From Oscillospiraceae bacterium (GTDB lineage: Bacteria > Bacillota > Clostridia > Oscillospirales > Acutalibacteraceae), in assembly GCA_031268405.1 (NCBI GenBank), contig JAIRXF010000008.1, forward strand, positions 1-48,377: 48,377 nucleotides of DNA. Direction: 5' to 3'. This document shows positions 41,873 through 48,377 of the stretch, one piece after another. The position numbers and the translations under genes were made by a program. Under the pieces are notes generated by a model. The model made no database searches. It saw only the letters and a program-made list of their open reading frames with translations, and was not told where the DNA came from. Position 1 is the stretch's first letter, and each line of letters opens with the position of its first letter.

Positions 41873-43579
41873 TTGGTGAGTCCCGCGAGTTTCAGGGATG
41901 CAATTGTCTCTGGTGCTAATAATTTGGCGAAGAATAGAAACATGATAGATGAGATGAATATTTTTCCCGTTCCAGATGGCGATACGGGTACTAATATGTC
42001 TTTAACTATCGATTCTGCCGTAAAGCAAGTAAGTGCGATGAAGCCCTCGTCTGTTGAAGAAATATCTTCTTGCGTATCTTCTTATTTGTTAAGAGGCGCC
42101 AGAGGAAATTCAGGTGCTATTCTTTCGCTTATTTTTAAGGGAATGGCAAGTGGACTTAGGGGTTTGGAGTTTGCTAATTCTCAAGCTCTCTTAGAAGGTT
42201 TAGGTGTGGGAGTAAAGTGTTCCTACAATGCGGTTATGAAGCCTACCGAGGGCACAATGTTAACTGTTGTGAGAGTGGCTTGGGAAAGAGGCAAAGATTT
42301 TTTAAAACACAATAAAGATGCTTCTGTTGCAGAGTTTTGGACGCAGATTTGTGAAGGTGCAGAAGAGGCATTGGCGATGAGTCCTGATCTTTTACCCGTT
42401 TTGAAAAAAGTTGGTGTTGTGGACGCCGGCGGCAAGGGTTTGTGTTTGATATTTGAAGGTATGCTTTCTGTATTTAAAGATGGTAAAGTCGTTGTAAATC
42501 CTCTTACGCAGAGAGAAAAATCCGAATTATTAAGTGAAGATTCAAGCGAATTTTCCGAGCCTAAAAACAATAGTCTTTTAAATTTTGCAAACAATTATGA
42601 AGATATAAATTTTACTTATTGTACTGAGTGCATTATTCAGAACAATGGCGAAAGGAGTGAAAATGAAGCTGTTGATTATTTGCGGAAATTTTTTGAAAAT
42701 TTGGGTGACTGTATTGTTGTTGTCGGAGACTCTGAGATTATAAAAGTACATATTCACACCGAAGATCCCGGTGTTATTTTGCAAGAAGCGATTAAAATAG
42801 GGCAGTTTTTGACAGTCAAAATAGAAAATATGCGAGAGCAAAATCGTGTACTTAAGGAAAAAGCGATAGCTCAAACAATAGAACCCGAAGAAATGATGGA
42901 AAAAGTAGATCCAACAGAAGAAATTGGTTTTGTAGTTGTTTGTAGTGGAGCGGGGGTAAAGAATTTATTTCGCGATCTTGGGTGCGATAGAATAGTAACT
43001 GGCGGCCAATCTATGAACCCCAGCACCGAGGATATTATGAAAGCTGCTTTAGCAACGCCGGCGAAAACGGTTTTTGTTTTGCCAAACAACAAAAATATAA
43101 TAATTTCGGCCAGCCAAGCCGTTGCTTTAATTGAAGATCGTCGCGTGGTTGTTGTTGAATCAAAAACAATTCCCCAGGGTTTATCCGCCATGCTTGCTTA
43201 TGACGCAGATGCGGGAGTGGAAGAAAATTTGAAGGTCATGTCAGAATCTATTAAGAAGACAAAAACTGGCCAAACAACACTTGCCTCTCGTGATGCTGAA
43301 TTTGGTGGAATTAAAATAAAAAAAGATGATATCATAGCGCTGTGCGACGGAAAACTTACTTTTAAATCCAAAAATTCTGTTAGAGCCGCCACGAAGCTTG
43401 TTTTGTCCATGATTGACAGTAATACAAGTTTTGTTACTATAATCTATGGAGATAGCATCACGAAAGAGCAGGCGGAAAAAGTAAAAAAGAAGGTTTGTTC
43501 GAAAGTTACCTCTCATGCCGATGTTTCTGTAGTTGATGGTGGTCAACCGATTTATCAGTTTATTTTTTCTGTAGAATAA
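41873..43579 (+). CDS. fakA: Fatty acid kinase subunit FakA (DhaL/DegV-like, YloV)
   Basis: 568 residues. The N-terminal DhaL (DAK2) ATP-binding domain has FPVPDGDTGTNMS, with Mg2+-binding Asp residues, and RGARGNSGAI. A middle domain with Cys and His residues and a C-terminal DegV-like domain complete the FakA plan. It phosphorylates fatty acids held by FakB for phospholipid synthesis. Start: TTG at 41873, ten bases after AAAGGGGG; the open frame reaches back to 41846, where there is no binding site. recG follows, as in many Firmicutes; asp23/yloU, the usual upstream neighbour, is missing and a tRNA stands there. Confidence 0.93.
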   Translation: MVSPASFRDAIVSGANNLAKNRNMIDEMNIFPVPDGDTGTNMSLTIDSAVKQVSAMKPSSVEEISSCVSSYLLRGARGNSGAILSLIFKGMASGLRGLEFANSQALLEGLGVGVKCSYNAVMKPTEGTMLTVVRVAWERGKDFLKHNKDASVAEFWTQICEGAEEALAMSPDLLPVLKKVGVVDAGGKGLCLIFEGMLSVFKDGKVVVNPLTQREKSELLSEDSSEFSEPKNNSLLNFANNYEDINFTYCTECIIQNNGERSENEAVDYLRKFFENLGDCIVVVGDSEIIKVHIHTEDPGVILQEAIKIGQFLTVKIENMREQNRVLKEKAIAQTIEPEEMMEKVDPTEEIGFVVVCSGAGVKNLFRDLGCDRIVTGGQSMNPSTEDIMKAALATPAKTVFVLPNNKNIIISASQAVALIEDRRVVVVESKTIPQGLSAMLAYDADAGVEENLKVMSESIKKTKTGQTTLASRDAEFGGIKIKKDDIIALCDGKLTFKSKNSVRAATKLVLSMIDSNTSFVTIIYGDSITKEQAEKVKKKVCSKVTSHADVSVVDGGQPIYQFIFSVE

Positions 43580-43790
43580 TGTTAACATAAGGTTTGGTGT
43601 CTGAGATTTTTTTGGATTATTTTTCTTAACAAAGCAATGTTTGCGGCAATGCTTGGGTATCTAAAATTTGTTTAAATTTGCTGAAAAGACCAGATGGATG
43701 TTGCGTCAACACTCAAGGCGCGAGATTTGATTGTTTGTTGAATGATGTGGATTTTACTTATTGTTTAAAATTTATATTTTGGGATAATAT

Positions 43791-45818
43791 ATGGCTTCTT
43801 TATTTTTAAAAAATTTAGATACACTCAAAGGTGTGGGGAAAAAATATCAGGAACTTTTTTTAAAATTGAGTATAAAAACAGTGGGAGATCTCTTGTATTT
43901 TTTTCCAAAATCATATCAAGATCTGAGTAATCCTTTTGATATATCAAATGCTCCAATTGATACTCCTTGTTGTGTGAAAGCTAGAATTTGCAGTGAGGCA
44001 ACGGAATCAAAAACTGCGTCTGGAAAAATTTTGCAAAAAATAAAAGCTTGTGATGAATTTTCTATTTTAAATTTAATTTTCTTTAACAGTTTTTTTATCT
44101 CAAAAATTTTTAAGCGAAATATGGAGTTTTTGTTTTTTGGAAAAATCAAAAATATTTTTGGCAGTCTAGTTATGACTTCTCCACAGTATTTTAGAACAAT
44201 TACAAAGACGTACATACGGCCGATTTACAATCAAACTGCGGGCCTGACTTCAAAAAAAATTGAATCTTTGGTGCAGCAGTCTTTAAAATTTTTACCTGAG
44301 AGTATCGGTGAGCCAATACCACTTGAAATAAGAAAATCTTTTAATTTGACTTCCCTTGATTTTGCAATTAGAAATATTCATTTTCCAAAAGATAATGATA
44401 GTATATTATCTTCGAGAAAGTATTTTGCTTTTGAACAAATGCTAATTTTTCAGTTAAAGCTTGCTAAATTGTCTTATAAAAATAAAAAAAATAATTTTAT
44501 TCTTCAAAGAAGATTTACAGAAAATCTTTTCAACCTTCTTCCATTTAAACCAACAAATGCACAAAGGCGTTGCATAGAAGAATGCTTGAGCGACATGGAA
44601 AACAAAATTATTTCCATGAGAAGATTAATACAAGGTGATGTTGGTTCGGGGAAGACCGTCGTGGCTCTTGCTCTTTGTTACAATGCTGCAAAAAATAGAT
44701 TTCAATCTGTGATGATGGCTCCCACTGAAATTTTGGCTAAACAGCATTTTAATTTTTTTAAAAAAGTTTTTGAAAATGAAAATATAAATTTAGGAATCAT
44801 GATGTCTTCGATGGGAGTTAAAGCAAGAAAAGAGACTTTGGACAATTTGAAAAACGGTAAAATAGATGTGTTGTTGAGCACACATGCTGTTCTTTCGGAT
44901 TCTGTAGTTTTTAAAAAACTCGCCCTTGTAATTACGGATGAACAGCACCGTTTTGGTGTTTCTCAAAGAGAAAAATTGCTCAATAAGGGTGATAATCCAC
45001 ACATGGTTATAATGTCTGCGACGCCAATTCCAAGAACTCTTGCTCTGGTTTTTTATGGTGATTTGAATATTTCGTATCTAGATGAATTCCCCGATGGTCG
45101 CCAAAAGGTTAGCACGTTTTTCATAAGGAGTAAAAAGCGTAAAAACGCATTTGATTTTATAAAAAATCTGATTAAAAATGGACGTCAAGGTTTTATAGTC
45201 TGCCCGCTAATTGAAGAGGGCGAAACAGGTTTAACTGCGGCCAATGAGTACTTTAAAATCCTAAAAAATGGGACTTTTTTGGGGTACAATATTGCGCTTC
45301 TTCATGGTAAAATGAAGAACACGCAAAAGAATGATATTATGAATAAATTTTTGCTTGGAGAAATAGATATCCTAGTTTCTACGACAATTGTTGAGGTGGG
45401 TGTGGACGTGCCAAACGCCGTTTTTATGTTTATAGAAAATTCTGAAAGATTTGGTCTTTCTACGCTTCATCAATTAAGAGGAAGAGTTGGTAGGGCGAAT
45501 GTTAAATCCTACTGTATTTTGATGTCGGACACACAAAGCGAGACTTCTATAAAGCGTTTTGAAATTCTAAAAAATACGTTTGATGGCTTTAAATTAGCAA
45601 ATTATGATCTCAAAATTCGCGGGCCGGGTGAATTTTGGGGCACAAAACAACATGGTTTTTGGGGATTTGAAACCGCCTCGTTTTGTGATGGTTTAGATAT
45701 TTTTAAAAGTACTCAGATGGCGGCTAAACAAATTTTAAAACAAGATCCTGAGCTTAAAGATTACAAGAACAGATATTTGAGATTTAAGGTGAAAACTTTG
45801 GAAGAGATTGCCGTTTAA
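43791..45818 (+). CDS. recG: ATP-dependent DNA helicase RecG
   Basis: 675 residues. N-terminal wedge (OB-fold) domain (about 1-165), then helicase motifs: Walker A GDVGSGKTVVA, Walker B-type DEQHRFGV, SATPIPRTLA, and GRVGRANVKSYC in the second RecA-like lobe; the C-terminal motif YDLKIRGPGEFWGTKQHGF is specific to RecG. It remodels stalled forks and Holliday junctions, so this window encodes both RecG and RuvC. ATG start with a weak GGGA nearby. The fakA-recG order is conserved in Firmicutes, although a gap of 211 bases separates them here. Confidence 0.97.
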   Translation: MASLFLKNLDTLKGVGKKYQELFLKLSIKTVGDLLYFFPKSYQDLSNPFDISNAPIDTPCCVKARICSEATESKTASGKILQKIKACDEFSILNLIFFNSFFISKIFKRNMEFLFFGKIKNIFGSLVMTSPQYFRTITKTYIRPIYNQTAGLTSKKIESLVQQSLKFLPESIGEPIPLEIRKSFNLTSLDFAIRNIHFPKDNDSILSSRKYFAFEQMLIFQLKLAKLSYKNKKNNFILQRRFTENLFNLLPFKPTNAQRRCIEECLSDMENKIISMRRLIQGDVGSGKTVVALALCYNAAKNRFQSVMMAPTEILAKQHFNFFKKVFENENINLGIMMSSMGVKARKETLDNLKNGKIDVLLSTHAVLSDSVVFKKLALVITDEQHRFGVSQREKLLNKGDNPHMVIMSATPIPRTLALVFYGDLNISYLDEFPDGRQKVSTFFIRSKKRKNAFDFIKNLIKNGRQGFIVCPLIEEGETGLTAANEYFKILKNGTFLGYNIALLHGKMKNTQKNDIMNKFLLGEIDILVSTTIVEVGVDVPNAVFMFIENSERFGLSTLHQLRGRVGRANVKSYCILMSDTQSETSIKRFEILKNTFDGFKLANYDLKIRGPGEFWGTKQHGFWGFETASFCDGLDIFKSTQMAAKQILKQDPELKDYKNRYLRFKVKTLEEIAV

Positions 45819-45843
45819 TATGTAATTTGAACTGGAGAAGTGC

Positions 45844-46536
45844 ATGTATAAGGAAAAAACTTTTTTGGCAATAATTCCTGCAAGAAGCAATTCTGTTGGC
45901 TTTGAAAACAAAAATATTCGATTATTTGCTGGAAAGCCACTAATGTATTATTCGATAAAACAAGCCATAGACAGCGGTATTTTTGACACTGTGTTTGTTT
46001 CGACAGATGATAAAAATTACGCAAAAATAGCCAAAAGCTGCGGAGCCACTGTGCCGTTTCTTAGGCCAAAAGAGTTGTCACTTGATACCTCGCTCGCTGA
46101 TGAATATGTGATTAATTCTATGGAGGAATTTAACAAGATTGGGAGGAATTTTGATTTTTTTGTTATTCTTCAACCGACTTCTCCACTTAGATCTGTTAAG
46201 AACATAAAAGAGGCTGCGGATTTATTAATAGATGAAAATCTTGATTCTGTTATTAGTGTTTGTCCGGCTGATTATCCTTTGGAGTACTACGGAGAAATCC
46301 CAAAAGATTTGAACATGCACAATTTTTCATCTTTGTCAAATCGTCAAAAATTTAAAAAAACTTATCGAGTAAATGGGGCACTTTATTTTTGCAATTGCAA
46401 AAAATTTTTGAAAGAAAGAACCTTTTATCTTGTAAATAGCAGAGCTTATATTATGGATGAAGCAAGTTCAATTGATATAGATACAAGGCTCGATTTTGAA
46501 TTTGCGGAGTTTATTTACCTTAAAAATAAAAAATAA
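45844..46536 (+). CDS. Acylneuraminate cytidylyltransferase family protein (NeuA/PseF-like)
   Basis: 230 residues, CMP-sugar synthetase fold. IIPARSNSVGFENKN is the nucleotide-binding loop; VFVSTDD, ILQPTSPLR and RVNGALY are further family motifs. It should activate a sialic-acid-like or other 2-keto sugar with CTP. Odd: the loop normally reads R-x-x-S-K-G, but here the Lys is Val; the Arg and the later Lys (ENKN) remain. No sugar synthase (neuB/pseI) or epimerase gene is present nearby, so its sugar is unknown. ATG behind GGAGAAG. Confidence 0.88.
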   Translation: MYKEKTFLAIIPARSNSVGFENKNIRLFAGKPLMYYSIKQAIDSGIFDTVFVSTDDKNYAKIAKSCGATVPFLRPKELSLDTSLADEYVINSMEEFNKIGRNFDFFVILQPTSPLRSVKNIKEAADLLIDENLDSVISVCPADYPLEYYGEIPKDLNMHNFSSLSNRQKFKKTYRVNGALYFCNCKKFLKERTFYLVNSRAYIMDEASSIDIDTRLDFEFAEFIYLKNKK

Positions 46537-46698
46537 ATTTTATTTAGTTGATATTTGATTTTATAATTTGAAATGGCGCAAATGCTGCTTAAATGGTTGA
46601 TTTCAAAAGAAATTGTTTATAAATTTTAGTATTTTTTAAAAAAACAGCATAATTTACCAACAATATTCCAATGATAGCATAAAAACTACACTTGCAAA

Positions 46699-46729
46699 AC
46701 TTATAGAATTATGATAGTCTTCTATAAGT
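46699..46729. repeat. Perfect 10-bp inverted repeat upstream of secG
   Basis: ACTTATAGAA (46699-46708) and TTCTATAAGT (46720-46729), separated by 11 bases, about 50 bases before the secG ATG. It could be a repressor operator or a leader hairpin. Confidence 0.6.
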
Positions 46730-46779
46730 GGTGTTAATGGTTTGTATTAAAAGAGTTTGTTTTGGGGGTTTGATCTGAT

Positions 46780-47157
46780 ATGAGTTGGATCGAGATATGC
46801 TTGGGAGTAATTTTGCTAATTTCCGCCATTTTGATCGTCATTGTGGTTCTTTTTCAAGAGGGTCAACAGCAGAGTTCGGCCAACACCTCTTCGGAGTCGA
46901 CTAATACATTTTTTTCAAAAAACAAATCTCTATCTATTGACGCTTTTTTAGCAAGATGGACAAAGATTATTTCTATTACTTTCTTTCTACTTGTTATGAC
47001 TTTGAATGTGGTTTCGTTTTTCCTTAAAAAAGGAGAACGTGAGAAAGCTAAGCCGGAATTAGAAAATATTCAGTCTCAACAAAAGAAAGAAGCAGAAGAA
47101 AAACAAGCCAGTGAGAATGCTGAGGAAAAGAAAGAAGAGCAAAAAGAAAACCAATAA
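46780..47157 (+). CDS. secG: Preprotein translocase subunit SecG
   Basis: 125 residues. Two membrane segments (about 5-25 and 60-80) flank a polar loop containing LFQEGQQQSSANTS, the SecG signature (Gln- and Gly-rich). It assists SecYE in protein export. Odd: beyond the second segment a highly charged, Glu/Lys-rich tail of about 42 residues extends the protein; SecG normally ends after about 75-80 residues. The tail is predicted to be helical or coiled coil in the cytoplasm. A GGGGG stands 13 bases upstream of the ATG. No neighbouring rnr or smpB, which often follow secG. Confidence 0.93.
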   Translation: MSWIEICLGVILLISAILIVIVVLFQEGQQQSSANTSSESTNTFFSKNKSLSIDAFLARWTKIISITFFLLVMTLNVVSFFLKKGEREKAKPELENIQSQQKKEAEEKQASENAEEKKEEQKENQ

Positions 47158-47499
47158 AATTCGGTTGATAATTGTTAATTTAAAATTTTATATATGAAGT
47201 TTGTTGTATTACTTGGGCCTCTTTTGTAGTCGATTGTTTTTCGGCTTCAATAGAGGTCCGCGGTATTTTTAAGTTTATTTAAGGAATTATATCCGATTAA
47301 TTTTAAAAATGATTTTGGAAAAACATTGTTTTTTAAGCGTAAAATTTAAATATCAAATAATCATTTTGCAACTAAAATAATTTTGAATAAGTGTTATTTT
47401 TTGAGCATAGAATTTAAATGATTAAATAATCAATTCTGACTTTAAAGTATTTAACACGAAATATTTGACAAAAAATACAGCTTTAAGAGCAGGGATTTT
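47158..47499. other. Intergenic region between secG and the DUF2508 gene
   Basis: Holds the strong hairpin at 47215-47259. Otherwise AT-rich with no coding potential. A TTGACA at 47468-47473 lacks a matching -10 element. Confidence 0.4.
47215..47271 (+). terminator. Long imperfect hairpin downstream of secG
   Basis: A 19-position stem (47215-47233 with 47241-47259) has only two T-T mismatches and two G-T pairs around a 7-base loop. It is followed by GCGGTATTTTT, so it can serve as secG terminator; its length is unusual for one. Confidence 0.55.
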
Positions 47500-47787
47500 A
47501 TGAGCGATATTTTTGATATTTTTACAAGTCTTAAAAAAATCAATTGCAAAAGAAAAAATACAAATCAACAAAAAGAAGAGTGTTTTATATTGCAAGAAAT
47601 CAAGAGGGTGAAAAAACAGATATACTGCGATAAAAACTGGTTGAATGTTGAAACCGATAATGATTTAATAGAAGCTTGTATTTATGAATTAAAAGCATTA
47701 GAAGCTAGATATAAATTTCTCTTCCGCATAGCTCAAAATCGTGGAATTAGTGTGAAATTTCTACAGGAATTTTCAGGTGAGGTGTAA
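47500..47787 (+). CDS. DUF2508 (YaaL-like) protein
   Basis: 95 residues, probably all helical and cytoplasmic. The pattern of acidic and aromatic residues around EACIYELKALEARYKFLFR and its position directly before bofA identify it as the YaaL/DUF2508 protein found between recR and bofA in Firmicutes. Function unknown. recR is missing upstream. ATG behind AGGGA; the bofA start follows its stop after 3 bases. Confidence 0.8.
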   Translation: MSDIFDIFTSLKKINCKRKNTNQQKEECFILQEIKRVKKQIYCDKNWLNVETDNDLIEACIYELKALEARYKFLFRIAQNRGISVKFLQEFSGEV

Positions 47788-47790
47788 AAA

Positions 47791-48054
47791 ATGTCAAATT
47801 CAGCGGCATGTTTTGTTTTTTTTGCAATTTTTATGTTACTTGTGTTTTTGCAAATTGCAATTAGATCAAAAAATCCAATAAAAAAAGCTTTAACGTGGTC
47901 TTTTTGGGGAATTATAGCTTTAACAATTGTGAATATAACGAGTTCACTAACAAGTGCCAGTCTTCCGGTAAGTTTGCTTTCTGTTGGTGTGTCGGCAGTT
48001 ATGGGTATACCGGGGGTTACAATGTTACTTATTTTAAACATGGTGTTGAGATGA
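47791..48054 (+). CDS. bofA: Pro-sigma-K processing inhibitor BofA
   Basis: 87 residues with two membrane segments; the second half, NITSSLTSASLPVSLLSVGV then GIPGVTMLLILNMVL, is the conserved BofA motif. BofA holds the SpoIVFB protease inactive in the mother-cell membrane until the forespore signals, which controls sigma-K activation. GAGGTG ribosome binding site lies inside the end of the DUF2508 gene. It may regulate the very sigma factor proposed to read dpaAB here. Confidence 0.92.
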   Translation: MSNSAACFVFFAIFMLLVFLQIAIRSKNPIKKALTWSFWGIIALTIVNITSSLTSASLPVSLLSVGVSAVMGIPGVTMLLILNMVLR

Positions 48055-48252
48055 TTTGGTTTTTAATAAATCAGTATAAAAATTAAATACACTTAAAATT
48101 CAAACCAAATTAAAAATAGAGGTTTTCGCAGTTTTCGCTTTATACTTTTAATATTGTTTTTTGTAAAAAATGTTATTTTCAATAATTTTTTGATAATTGC
48201 GATTTCACGTTTAGTTTCTGTGAACGTTATTGTTAAGATTTAAAGGAGATCT

Positions 48253-48377
48253 ATTAAAGCGCCTCAATACATAAGATTAAGAAAATTTGCATCAAAAACA
48301 AATGAGTGCGTGATATTTGATGATTTTTGTTGTTGCTACAACGAAATTTTAAGTACTGATGCAAATACAAATTTCGT
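48253..48377 (+). CDS. Start of an unidentified gene, possibly with ATT initiation
   Basis: Open frame from 48253 to the window edge (41 codons) behind AAAGGAG (48242-48248). The first codon at a suitable place is ATT (Ile), giving KAPQYIRLRKFASK as the following residues; there is no ATG, GTG or TTG in frame between the stop at 48241 and codon 23 (GTG). Cys-rich FCCCYNE follows. Not recognised as a family from this fragment. Confidence 0.45.
   Translation, partial: MKAPQYIRLRKFASKTNECVIFDDFCCCYNEILSTDANTNF

Noticed and set aside
43761-43793. TTGTTT and GATAAT promoter-like pair directly before recG
   Set aside because: The -10 would touch the ATG, leaving no room for a transcription start upstream of it.
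1-48377. CRISPR arrays, insertion sequences, prophage genes, rRNA, T-box or known riboswitches
   Set aside because: I looked for regularly spaced repeats, transposase motifs, phage structural or integrase motifs and the T-box core sequence, and found none.

Overview
The window is AT-rich chromosomal DNA from an endospore-forming, low-GC Gram-positive bacterium, most likely a member of the Clostridia. Sporulation genes are spread along it: spoVAE, spo0A, dpaA-dpaB (dipicolinate synthase) and bofA. A glutaminyl-tRNA synthetase, a clostridial-type FeoB, a DUF5685-DnaJ gene pair, a V-type ATPase subunit D and a fakA-recG pair agree with Clostridia, possibly the Oscillospirales/Ruminococcaceae side. 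I cannot place it at genus level. Translation uses the standard bacterial code. TTG starts behind good ribosome binding sites are strikingly common (about ten genes).

Layout. 1-3.4 kb (minus): an envelope-stress operon of response regulator, sensor kinase and an HtrA-type protease that runs off the left edge, with a perfect 16-bp palindrome upstream. 3.6-6.2 kb (plus): spoVAE, an aromatic-acid-exporter-like membrane protein, ruvC and an Ogg-type 8-oxoguanine glycosylase. 6.2-8.7 kb (minus): feoA-feoB iron uptake. 8.8-16.3 kb (plus): a small membrane protein, a CDF metal exporter, pcrA helicase, a secreted BspA-type leucine-rich-repeat protein, a metallophosphoesterase and ftsZ. Then come tRNA-Gln(CUG) and spo0A. 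18.4-20.2 kb (minus): an alpha/beta hydrolase and a flavodoxin-fold reductase.

20.3-22.4 kb holds the most unusual locus. A short gene with a strong ribosome binding site encodes a 52-residue peptide with a double-glycine leader, and an orphan oligopeptide-binding lipoprotein lies downstream. 22.7-28.7 kb: a divergent stand-alone trpB, glnS, dxs and nadK. 28.9-31.3 kb: DUF5685, a J-domain protein and a membrane protein. 31.5-35.2 kb: a V-ATPase subunit D without its operon, a decayed minus-strand gene, and a large surface protein with a C-type lectin domain and an X2-like domain. 35.4-39.5 kb (minus): aspartate aminotransferase, asnS and murC. 39.8-48.4 kb (plus): dpaA-dpaB behind a sigma-K-like promoter, a CAU tRNA, fakA, recG, a neuA-like cytidylyltransferase, secG, a DUF2508 gene, bofA and the start of one more gene.

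Several genes that normally sit in conserved clusters stand alone here: ruvC without ruvAB, spoVAE without spoVAC/AD, trpB without trpA, and subunit D without the ATPase operon. This suggests extensive rearrangement of the genome. I saw no CRISPR array, insertion sequence, prophage or rRNA.
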